A stretch of DNA of 64,000 bases from Caprella mutica (Eukaryota > Arthropoda > Malacostraca > Amphipoda > Caprellidae): contig CANNZV010002610.1 in the NCBI GenBank assembly GCA_947561585.1, forward strand, positions 1 to 64,000, given 5' to 3'. The notes under the pieces were generated by a model. The model ran no database searches, was not told where the DNA came from, and was given only the letters and a program-made list of their open reading frames with translations. Made by a program: the position numbers and the translations under genes. Position 1 is the first letter of the stretch, and every line of letters begins with the position of its first letter. Positions 37,613 through 49,267 of this stretch are shown here, in pieces.

Positions 37613-39230
37613 TTCCTTGACTATAAAAGGGTCGATTATTTAGAGTATTGGGTTACAATCTTATTCAGTGATTCTCAACTTTGATTTAACATTGATAGTT
37701 AATTATATAGTTCACATACACATGTTAGTTGTGTTTGTTTTTATACATATGAATAAGCACAGCGTTTATACACACACTTTCATAATTCAAGATAGAACAT
37801 AGAAATGTTGTTTGTACTTTTTCATATCATTTGATAGATGTTAAATTAGCTGTAATGTATAATTACAGAGTTGATATATTTCATTATATAAATGTCTCTT
37901 ATAATTTATATAAAGATTACTTAATAACAAAATAAACTCATGGAGAAAATATTTCTTTCACTAACACTAAAAAAATCACAATTACAAATTAATAATTTCA
38001 GTCATTTCAATTGACTTTGTCCACTGGATTATAAAATTTGTTTACTTTTCATAATAATACTGTGTTTTAACCACATATATTATCAATGTATAAATACCTT
38101 GTATGCTACTTTTCCATAAGTATATATAGTCCTGAAAGTAGACACCCGCATGATGCTTATCACGTTCTTCTCTGCGATATTGATCTACAGTATTCTGATT
38201 TAGCAAATGAACTGTTAATAAAAAGTAATCACATTTCAATTGTTTGATCATAACCAACAAATAGAATAGATTTCTAATAAAGAAAAATACAATTTACAGC
38301 CTGCCTATAAATCACTGTACGAAAATCAAATTAATTTAATCAATTATTTTGATATTGAATTGCAGCTGTTTAATTCAGATAAAAAGATATAGGCCCCATT
38401 TTTGCTGTAGAGTTCACTGCACTTTAATGGGATATAAATACAAACACTTATTATTGCTTGTTATCTAGTTCTTTTTCAATATAAATAAATAGTAATATAG
38501 AGTATTGCAGTAACCTATTTGCAACTAGTCTCATCTAGTATATTCCTATTCCATGCATTCCCGGTAATGAAATATATTGAGTTTGTAATTTTTTAATAGT
38601 TGCAATGCACATCTCCAGTGAATTTACCTAGCATATGCCACTATAGAATTGGTCTCCCATTCCGCTCTGTGTGGGTTTTTATAGATCTTTTCAATGGAAG
38701 AACAAAAGCAAAGAATGTCTACTCTATTGTATTAAAACCTTCCTCCCTTCGTAGTAAAGCAATGCTTCCTGAAGATGCTTGTACAAACCATCTCACTTTC
38801 TATTCCAATTTAGATATTTAAAGCTAGTGAGAACTTAGATGTCAACTCTACACTTTTCAACACAATGTGCGTTTTTTTCTGTTGTTCAGGTCTTGATGAG
38901 AAATGAACACTAAAATGCTGGTCTCGAACACATAGAGAAATTCTCATTGCCATAATTTTGTTACTCAGTTATTTAATGGCTTAGATATCCCCAGAGTATT
39001 CGTTGCTAAGCGATTTGTCTGTGTATCATTCAAAAGTGTTCTCATCATGTACGGAAATATCATCCAATATTGAAGTAATTACCACTATATACTGTCGATC
39101 GGGAGCTTTGAGTTTAATCCAATCTCCTGGCCAGGAGTAAGATCACTATCTTGAATTCCAAATTTAATCGTATGCATCTTCTAACAAACCTTTCCGTTAT
39201 ATTGAACTCTAGGGATATAAATACTTGAGA
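37613..39230. other. No gene seen
   Basis: AT-rich. Open frames at 38042-38260 (minus) and 38600-38821 (plus) have no motif. Confidence 0.5.
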
Positions 39231-39233
39231 AAA

Positions 39234-39261
39234 GGACATGTCCAATGGAATGGACATGTCC
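39234..39261. promoter_or_regulatory. Paired p53-like half-sites
   Basis: Two identical GGACATGTCC decamers (39234-39243, 39252-39261) are separated by 8 bases. Each fits the p53-family half-site RRRCWWGYYY perfectly, and family members accept short spacers. No gene is seen next to it, so function is unproven. Confidence 0.3.
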
Positions 39262-39911
39262 ACCTTACTGCAAAACTAAAGGACACTAAACATAATGAAT
39301 AGTTGATACTTTTTATAAAATATAGTCAATGTTATTAGTATTTCAGTTATCTGTAATAGATGACTACTCAATTCTGCAAATCCTGGTATACCTACTGACC
39401 AAGATTCTTTAATAAGTCAACAACTCTAGATACTAACTAAATTAGGTATCACAATTGAAAAAAAAAAACGTTTTCATAAGCCTACTCGACATCAACCATG
39501 AGTAACCATAATGTTTTCACACAAGCCCTTGTATTTTTCATCTCTGTTACTGATGACAAGTTCACACAAGTGAACTATTAGCCAGGTAAACATTGTCCTC
39601 TTCTGTGTTGTATAGGTACCTGTACAAATCATAACAGTGCTTCACTCCATATCTTGCTATGAATTCTATTTAAATAACCATACAATCATTAAAATTCATT
39701 TAATATTCAAAATGATCTGCTTATCTGTGAAGGCAATTACATAGGTGTTTTATGAAATACAATATATGTAGTTCGTGAGAGAATTGTTTACATAAACATT
39801 GAATTGTTGGCTGTAGAATGACGGGGAACGTTACCTACCTGCTCCATTGAAAGAATCTGCCGCTCAAATGATCTCTCCTTCCCAACCTACTTCGCGTGGG
39901 AAAAAAAAGAG
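39262..39911. other. No gene seen
   Basis: Spacer, nothing recognised. Confidence 0.5.
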
Positions 39912-40228
39912 TGCAAGACAGTATTAGGGGGGATGAGGTAGAAATGAAGAGACGCTCTTCGACTTCTGTGGAGATAGGAGAGTTTGAGAGAGAATTAGGA
40001 GGATGAGGCAAAAATGAAGAGTCGCTCTTCGACTTCTGTGGAGATAGGAGAGTTTGAGAGAGAATTAGGAGGATGAGGCAAAAATGAAGAGACGCTCTTC
40101 GACTTCTGTGGAGATAGGAGAGTTTGAGAGAGAATTAAGAGGATGAGGTAGAAATGAAGAGACGCTCTTCGACTTCTGAGGAGATAGGAGAGTTTGAGAG
40201 AGAATTAAGAGGAGGATCAGGTAAAAAT
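39912..40228. repeat. 70-bp tandem repeat, about 4.5 copies
   Basis: Units contain GAAGAGACGCTCTTCGACTT, CTGTGGAGATAGGAGAGTTT and GAGAGAGAATTAGGAGGATG. The GAAGAG-GACG-CTCTTC part is a short palindrome. The purine-rich strand bias over the array is strong. Confidence 0.95.
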
Positions 40229-43200
40229 GAGCGTATTTTAGGCCTAATTTATTAAAGCTTTCTATTTACAAATATGGCTAAGAATGATTTCATATCATAC
40301 ATAACTTCAGACTTTGAATCCTCATACCTATATGCTATTAATGCGAATTTCTCTTCAGGTCACCAATTACAGAATTTTTTTATTAATCTGATACATATTT
40401 CCACTGTAATACATAGGTATTCATATTATTATATAATAGGTACATAGGTAATTGAAACAAGCGTTCAACTACGAATTGATCCACTATATTTCAAATCTGT
40501 CATCTTAGATTTGGCACCTGTGTAAACTAGGCCTAGTTTGCCCGATCTTCAATATTAGCTTAGAAACTAACTATTAACTGTTAAGGAAGCGATTTTTCTA
40601 GTCACAATGTGGCATTGAAGAAGGCCACTACTGTATAGTGAGGCCAAATTCACATGTGTCAGTTACCAATTTCCTCTTTTAGTAGGTAATAGTTGCTTAC
40701 TTTAGGCCTGTATGTTTTATCTCAAATAATTATTGTGTTTAATATTAGACTGATAATTGATACAATTCTCTAAAGAGGTTAGAGATTTAATCTTTCCACA
40801 TTTACGGTTAGGTCAATTATTTTTTTTATTGTAATATAGCTAATAAATGAAATCAGAAAGAACTCTGTCTTCTAAACTAGGACAGACTATGCATTTACTT
40901 AGTATTTAATTAAATAAATACAGCACTAGTCTATAAAAGTAGTATTAGTACTTTAGCTGTTAAGTAAAACTAACCTATCAAATTCTTGAACAAGTTAACA
41001 CTTATCTAGCAGAGCATGAGACTGACAATAAAGAGCGTTAATGTTACATACATAAGGTTTAAATGAAACACACACATGCACGCACATTGATACACAGAAG
41101 TATGTGTTCACTCTAAGTGTAGTCGCAGCTTTGCTCATTTACTCCCAAAAGAATATGTAGTCACTAGGTAGTCACATACTCATTTGTCAGAGAGTAGCTA
41201 GGTATATGTATCCAATATTCAGCTTGGATGTGCACAACTTATTTGTGCCAGTACACTATTGATCAGCTGCTGCTATAATATGATTTGAAGCTAATCATAT
41301 ATACAGTAGACTAATATTATTCCAAGATAAGCTTTTTATCGTAGTAATATAATAACATTCGAATTATTTAGGTTATAATAGATAGGTATTAATACAATTT
41401 CAAATATACTGAAAATCCAATAACATTTGATCTTGAATTCCACTTCATTCAGGAAATAATTAATTAATTTATGGGATGCCAGTTCACGCGGATAAAAATA
41501 TAAGAATAAATGAACAGCGTCTTAATTTCATTCCAATTTGGCCGATGGAAAGGAAAAACTATTCGGCGTATTTGTCACTTAACTCGTACCTATAAATATA
41601 TTTAATTCATACAGAGATAACTTTCATGTAACACTAAAGCGAGGAAAATATGCAAATGAAATTGAACTCGGTGTGTAAGCATTTTATTTACAATCGGTAA
41701 AATCTAACCATAATATGATCATCAGAAACCACACAAGTTAGGCGTTAGTCCGGCAGCCCGAGCGAGCAGTCGTTCTATTTTGAAGTGAAGAGCTTGGTCT
41801 AATTCATTTAGCTAGGTAACGAACATCTTTACACTATTTGTTCACCTAACAGAGCAGACCACAAGATTACCTAGCGGTGTTATGGTGACTATAGCTCATG
41901 TATTAGTAACCAATAGAGAGAGATACTCAGATATTAGGGTCTGGCGCGAAAAAGAAGGACTGTGTTGGAGAAACTCTGATCACCGGAAATAAGATATTGA
42001 TTATTAACTCTAACGTATCAGCAGAGTTATGAACCAGTTAGTTACACTTAAAATGTGTGATTTACTTCTATATTTCATTATTGATGGGTAAGAATAATTA
42101 CATTTCTCAATGAGTTATTGCACCAATAATATTTGATAGAAAATCATTGATCCAAGCTTTACTTTATGAGAGATGTACCTTATAATAATCGAGAGAATTA
42201 ACTAAGTATCGAATGAAGGCACACAACGAAATCAGGGAAAATAATCAATATTTTTTCAATTGAATTACCTTATCCTTCGTATATAGGTTTTCAGGATAGA
42301 TAATTTAATGTGATAACTATTTAAAGAAAAACTAGGTATATCAAATATGTAGTCCTAGAGGCGACTAAGTACATGCGAAGCAAGCACTTTTGTTTCATTC
42401 GAATTTATAGCAGTTGGCAAATAGAATAAAATGAAAGTATAAGGGAGGAGAGCTCGTAAGTGCGTTCGTTGGTGCATGTAGTCGTCATATGAAGGAAGTG
42501 AGAAGAAACTTTGGTGGGTATGGAAGTTGTGAAGAAAGGAAGGTGTGTTTGTATGTTGGTATTGCGGAGGGAGGAAGCGTATACACATGGAAGAAAGTAC
42601 ATCGGTGATGTCAGTACAACTACTCTGCATATAGATACACAAATGAAAGTACATGATTTTGCAGCGATCCTAAATATGTTTTAGGATCACTTTTAAGATA
42701 TAAGGGAGTTCAGTAATTATTGCAAATGCTAACTGTACATATTTTAGCAACAGTTTCTATTGACTTGCCATCAAAGGTGAAAAATAGCTAAGGAGCCGCC
42801 TTGCGGTGAATTAGGAGCTGACAAACTTTGCATCCCAATTTTACAGTTCACTAGTTAGTTGAGAGAAGATTCAAAGTGGTGATCATCAAAGATGAAGCTA
42901 CCTCTATAAGATGAAAGAAGTACATTTAGGTGGATAGTCAAGTAATTAAATTCTGTCGAACACTAGTTAATCAGTATGTTTAGCACCATGTATAATTGTT
43001 AAGATAAGAAGTGGTGAGACATGTTCTAGTTTCCGGTGAACTTATACCTAGTTCACTTTCAGAAATGAGAGATTAGGAGAACTAAAGCAACAGTTCTGTG
43101 TGGTGACGTTAATATATTGGACTATTTCTTCTTACAGTATCAATAACAATTAACTAAGTTTACTTAAAGAAATAATCATCAGAAAATAGTGATTTTGGAA

Positions 43201-46200
43201 TAAAATGGATATTCATAATTTTATTGAATTTATTCAGCATTTTTTACTTGTGCCCGTGACGAAGCATCTTCAAACTAGACTAGTAACCAGGGTCAACCAG
43301 AGAGCTCAGCTTGTTGCAGTCTATTCCCAGCACGGAGGAAGTGTCTCGCTAGTTTCTACAGGAAGACGCACCCATCCCTTTGGCTGTTGACCTCAGAAAA
43401 TAAACTGATCCATCTACTCAGAGCACAACACTAATTATTGCCTTGCAAATTTAACGGAACTCGATTCTTCTCTGCAGAGGAAATTGGGATATGTTCCACG
43501 CTATCGTAAAACACACCTAAATTAGAGTTGTACGTACGAAATGATATTGGAATATCTTGTGAATCAAGTCTGTGAATTACATTCTTTCTTTATGATACAG
43601 GAAAAAAATACAAAAAATCAATTGGTGGAAATGATAGCCAATAAAGATCATTACCTCAATGAACACTTGGTATGGCAATATAAAGTAGATGACCGCAAAC
43701 CATAGGACATTCCACTGATATTTGGGAATGTAAGATGAAGCCGCACAGCACGATCTATGTGGAATGTCCGTAAAAATCAACCCATGGCACGACCCAACTC
43801 ATTGAATTATTTACATTTCATTTAGTAAAATATCCTAATTAACATGCAATCATTTTCTAATCAAAAAATCAAATTACGTAAACAATTCACATTGGATGAT
43901 GATCTCTCAAAGTAGAGGATGGAGGTATTCACGACTATATCTGATACAAATACTAACTCCACACTCTTTGTCTGTGCTCTACGCACCAAATAAGGACTCT
44001 ATTCTGCCTGATACAGAGGAGGTAACATGGTAATAATAACACAGCTCGTCGTACACACACGTTCCCATAAGGCTACCTACCTAGTTGGCGTGTGTACATT
44101 CAGATGCCTGTAATCGGCTTCTAAATCATAAAGAGGTGGAGTAAGTAGGTATTCCTTGATTATCTAATTATTTCTAGTTGGTACTAATACTCTTTGTTTT
44201 TATTAGATTAGGCTAAGACTGTCGGCAGAGTAAAGTAATTCATTATGTAGCTAATATTACCAAAGTTATATTATATTTATTCGAAACATTTATTTTTTAT
44301 AAATATTTGAGTAGATGTAATGTTTTATCATAGTAACTAGATTATGATGAAAAAATCTAATTTGTAAGTAATAATAATTTCCTATTATTTGAGTTAATAA
44401 ATTACTGTGACCAATGAGACTGATTAGAGTGACAAGTGGTTAGTAGTCACATTCTTGTGGACAAATGACCACCCCAGAGTTAAGGTACAAGCCAGAGATT
44501 TTGACCGCAGAGGTATCTATCAATGAACAAAATGAAATCATCACACCAGATGAAGCCGTCTGTAAAGGTGGTAAATTAAACTAACCAGTTGTCTGTTTTA
44601 TGATTTCAGCCAAGCAGGACCATTATCTATGACAATCATTGATTTATGTATGTGCTTTAGAGTCTTAATTGTATTTGAGTAGGTGATAGGGGTATTATCA
44701 CATATTTAAAACAGCTTCCATATTAGTCAATATATATTATCATATTTCAGATAAGATCAAAGTAACTTATATATTTAATGAATTTAATACATTTTTACCA
44801 ATATGAAAAATCCTTTGTTATCCTTAAATTCAATAATAACTAGGTAAATCATCTATATAATTATCTATGCCAAGATCGTAGCTCTATGCTGGAAATCCCT
44901 GGTAGATCCATTAGACAAACTCTTAAGTATTCCTTATCTTCTCCTAAACTCTCAGTGATAATGACATCAATAAGCCTAACATCCTCTACTAGGACACAGG
45001 TTATCAAGATGTCGTACCTACATACCTCAATTACTTATGTGAAACACCTTTCTGATTTTCAAAAACATAGATACCATACCCTTATCAATCGAGTGATTAT
45101 CAACTGATTTTCATTCTTAATTTCAACAAGAACGTTAAAAAATACAAACAAGAAATAGGTGTAACAATCTTTCGCCCTGACATTGTCGATAAAATCACAC
45201 TCCAACATCGGATATTCCTAATTTCACCTATCAACTGACCACGCGCGCCAGCAGAACTGCTGTCGTTTACCAGCTTGAGTTCCCGCCCATTTGTACACCT
45301 GCTAGTTTGCCGCCTAATTTGAGGAAGCAGTACTTTTCCCCCGATTGATTGAGATGAGAGTCTGTTATTCATCAGGACAGATTAGGGATGGAAAAATTGT
45401 ACTGCAAATATTTAGTTTCTATCTTCATTTTTCATTCCTCGCTAAGAATGTAACCGACATGAAAAATTCACAAAGAAACGTAACTCCACAGAAGGGCGTG
45501 TGCTTCTCGCACGTTTCCTTTCATAAATGTCGGGACAGTACTTTTCTTCGGTATTCTCTCGGCGATTGAATGAATACCCATGCACCACCACATTTCCGCC
45601 CTTTTGATTTGATAACACAGCTAATATCAACTATATAACAGAAGTATATCATTGCTGTTATTTCTACTAGATTGTTCGAATACATGAATGAAATTTCATA
45701 TTTAATTTATTTTAAGTAGTTTTTAACTACATTATTTATGAAATTAATGATGTAGGTACCTAACATTGACAAATTCTATAATTCTGAAATACATAAATAT
45801 GTCTAAAAATACAACCTAATGTTGCATAATTCAACTCTCAAGCAAGACTTCAAAAATATAAAAACGATTCAACTTCTATCATCTGGCGCGCAATATCATG
45901 CTCGCCATCTGTCGAGACACATTCTTAATCGAAAGCATCCAATTTTCTAAATCGACATATGCTATAATACCAACAGTGTTATAATTTCAATTTTCTAAAA
46001 AGAATGAAAATGTTTATCCCTAACATAAAATTAAAACTCAAGTATGCTCATATAAACACACGCAGAAAATCTTAGTTGATTTCTAATTGTAAAGATCTAG
46101 GCCTCGATTGTCGGCATGATTCTCTCCTGAACAACCGTGCAACTTGCTGACTTCATTTACATCGTAGTGTTCGCATAATTAATGCACAGTTCATTTGATA

Positions 46201-48574
46201 AGCATGTCGCATGTAGAGCTATCAGCATCACCAGTTATGCGACCGATGGTAGGTAGGTAGTGAGGCTGATCTTCCACCTTTACAATAAGGTTTGGAGTAT
46301 CTCCTACAGTTTGTATAGCCTCACATCGTTCTGTTTGTGTTGTAGGCAGGAATGTCGTGACTGGAGCAGTGCGCTAATAACAGTGAAGTCATGTGAAGGG
46401 AAGGTATAGACTAGACTAGCGACTCTCATTACCTCTGAGCTGTGCATTATCTTAAATCATCTGCTAGAATGACTCACTAAATATCTCCCGAACATGCTCT
46501 TATTAAAATAAACAGTTGAATGGCTAATGAAATATCCAATTGAAGTATGAACAAGTTATGCAGATACCATAGTATGTTATTACAGTTTATTGGTTAATCT
46601 GTACTCGTTTCGTCATGGCTTTATTACCGATAGCCAAGTAAAACAACTTTTTCAGAAGTATTTATTATCCTATTTCCTATTTATTGTTACTACCTGAACT
46701 TGCTCAGGCTGATCTAGGCATCGTCCCAACCCGGACATATTTTCTCTATTATTCACATTCCTAAAACTTAGGACCACATATGAAATTACTAATAGAAACT
46801 TTGATCAAATCTACATATGTAATTTCATCAACAACTACTTTACTACTGTAGGTTAATAAATTGCGAATGTAACATACTAAGATTAAGGAAGTACATCTTA
46901 CTAGGTAGTAGTAATACCTACATTCTTTGAGGTCAGGAGATATAGAACTCAAAATAATATAGTGAAGAAATCGTGTAAGATGTTTTCAAGGAATGCACAT
47001 GTAGGTCAAATTTAAAAACACTGTAGGTAACATGTATTTTTTTTAATGCTGGATTTTATTGTAAAATATCTTTTTACATAATTAATGTGCAATTATGATT
47101 TTTAAAATTTAAATTGAAACCTGAAGTGTGATTAACTGCGTAGTATCATTTACGATACAAATAAAACATCAAATACCTTTACATTCATATTCTTTGTAAC
47201 CATCAAAGACTGGCTAGTAGGTATTAATATATTAGTTAGGCCTTACGCAAAAGATCAAATTTCTTACCGTTTGTGAGTGAGTAAATCTGTATGCAGTTGA
47301 AGTCCAAAGTCTGATAATTATATTTTTGATAATAATTTGCACTCAATCGATATTATAATAAGTTAATTTATTATTTTACTTAAATAACAATACGATATCT
47401 AATAAAGATGGAAAGTAACTCCAATTTGATCAGTATTGTTCAAAAGATCAGCCACAAAGTAGGTACACATTTCCAAGATCAAATTCTCACACTCATCTGT
47501 ATCCTGTAAATATTTCTCTGTCACACACTCTGCACTACCCCCCCCCCCCCTCCTAACACCGTCCCCACCTCCACAGTTTCGTGGAATTCCCTTAATAAAC
47601 TCTTCTAACTCAAATTATAATCATATTTATACTTTGCCAATATACCTCATATACTGAATGGAAAGTAAATACTAGTAATTGATACGAAATATATGTAGCA
47701 GATAGTCTTTCACCCCCTCCCCTACCTCACAAACCGTAGATACCTCTCCCTCTCACCTCACCCCCCCACCCACCAAGTGCTCCTTTTATTTACCACTAAC
47801 AGTCAAATGCGCACTAAATTTATTGATATAGGCAAGATATTGTGTAGTTAACGAGCTCCTGTGAGATCATGTACACTTTTTAATGGGAAAACATAATGGA
47901 AATCATGAATTATATTTAGCATATATTTTAAATGTATCAACATTATATTATATTGCAAGTAAAATTAATTTTATTTTAAAAAATTAAACTGTTTTAAAAG
48001 AGTATATTTTTAAAACATTAAGTCTCTTACATTCTGTCAAAATAATCCTCTTTTTAAATTATTTTTAAGGACAATCCCATTATAATGGTATATGCCTTTG
48101 TTTTTAGTCTATTGTTTGTTATCTGTGTGATGATCTTAGCCGGTTTCAAAAATCTATCAGTCATATACCTACAAACGCGATTAAAAGCTACTTACACAGA
48201 TAGGCCTAATTCTATGGTGAAAGCTTACACAGCAGACACGTATGTACGCATGTTCAACCTGTTTTCAAAATGACATAATAGGATCTATATGAATTCGAAA
48301 AATAACTACTGCGTAAATATTACCATTACAGTCAGTGGAATGTTTCACATACAGTGACATGTGATATTAAATAGATATTTGTTGGGATAGCCACTGAGTA
48401 AATAAATAATCATCTAACTAATTAACTTTAGAAATAGTGTCAGTGTTTTTTGCAGGCTAAATAATTTCATTTACCTGTAAATAAATAAAACTCATTAGTC
48501 TCCTATGATCAGAAATGTAATAGAACTTCAAAATAATAATTATGATCATTGTAAGCTATAATTAAAAATTAATA
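40229..48574. other. No supported gene over 8 kb
   Basis: AT-rich spacer with a few GC-richer patches (about 41740-41790, 43250-43390, 45230-45330) that might be small exons but show no family motif. C runs lie near 47538-47551 and 47760. Short frames at 42355-42654, 43205-43390, 44886-45630 and 48085-48273 were examined and not accepted. Confidence 0.5.
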
Positions 48575-48720
48575 GGGTAAGTTACGAATTTTCAGTCAGT
48601 TCCACTTTTTCGGTCGTATAAGAAAAGAATTATTATTATTATTTAACAATTATTGTAATTATTATATTGTTTTTTTATATGACCGAGGATGTGGACTGAC
48701 CGATAATTTGTAATTTACCC
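48575..48720. mobile_element. MITE family 1, 146-bp copy just upstream of the promoter array
   Basis: Left end GGGTAAGTTACGAATTTTCA, right end ATATGACCGAGGATGTGG ... ACCGATAATTTGTAATTTACCC, with TA on both sides. It ends about 26 bp before the first CCAAT box of the gene downstream. Confidence 0.88.
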
Positions 48721-48748
48721 TACATACTCAAATACTTGACGCAAGTGA

Positions 48749-48963
48749 CCAATAAGAATTGTATTCACAGTGACGTTCGGATGTGCGTCCAATAAAAGTA
48801 TCTCCTGTTGAACGTCACTAGCGCTCTGACCCAATGACGTGATTTGATAGCGTGACGTCACTAACGCTCTGAACCAATGATGTGCCTTGATAGCGTGACG
48901 TCATTACTGCTCTGACCCAATGACGTGCATGGATAGCGTGACGTCACCAAATCAGCCACCAAT
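48749..48963 (+). promoter_or_regulatory. Phased CCAAT / CRE-ATF promoter array
   Basis: Six CCAAT boxes start at 48749, 48789, 48831, 48874, 48917 and 48959 (steps of 40, 42, 43, 43, 42). In the gaps lie CRE/ATF sites: TGACGTT at 48771, a degenerate GAACGTCA at 48810, and perfect palindromic TGACGTCA at 48853, 48896 and 48939. Three CCAAT boxes overlap a second ATF-type site (CCAATGACGTG at 48831 and 48917; CCAATGATGTG at 48874). The core 48810-48946 is a 43-bp tandem repeat. CCAAT is the NF-Y site and TGACGTCA the CREB/ATF site, and TGACGTG also fits ATF6/XBP1. It lies 20-230 bp upstream of a good initiator, so promoter use is likely. Factor identity is inference. Confidence 0.75.
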
Positions 48964-48978
48964 ACTCTGGTTAGTTTC

Positions 48979-48983
48979 TCAGT
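48979..48983 (+). promoter_or_regulatory. Predicted transcription start (arthropod initiator TCAGT)
   Basis: TCAGT gives an A+1 at 48981. At +28 to +32 (49008-49012) CGTTA matches four of five positions of the DPE consensus RGWYV. No TATA box is seen in the 40 bases upstream. The site sits directly behind the CCAAT/CRE array. Confidence 0.5.
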
Positions 48984-49267
48984 TGAGTTTCAATGTGTTT
49001 GTGGTGGCGTTAGAGTGTGGATGTGCGCTGCTCCTTCCTCTTACATCACAACTGAATTGGATTGCCTTCTCATTATAGCCTCTCTTATCACACGGAATTC
49101 TTTGAGTGAATAATTGAACAAATTGAGAGAACGTTTTTGTGCATTTAATTCCTACTCTACTTTGTGTGTTTATATAAAAACTTATTGCAGTTATATATTT
49201 GAAGTGATTTCTACCCATTTGTGGATTAGCAGTTTTTGGATTTTAATCCAAAGGATTTATGTAACCG
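48981..49267 (+). other. Predicted non-coding first exon with upstream ORFs
   Basis: This stretch follows the initiator and ends at a very strong donor, ACCG then GTAAGT (GT at 49268-49269), to be joined to the acceptor at 51100-51101. It holds three upstream ORFs: 6 codons (48993-49013), 30 codons (49021-49113) and a minimal AUG-UAA (49259-49264) four bases from the splice site. None is in frame with, or joins, the main ORF. Such leaders often limit translation of the main frame, as in ATF4-type mRNAs. The exon limits are predicted from signals only. Confidence 0.55.

Noticed and set aside
41740..41830. GC-richer patch with a CAGTCGTT initiator-like site and a GTAACG donor
   Set aside because: The signals are weak, and no coding exon is found downstream to join.
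43205..43390. 61-codon plus frame in a GC-richer patch
   Set aside because: Short, no motif, and the flanks show no convincing splice sites.
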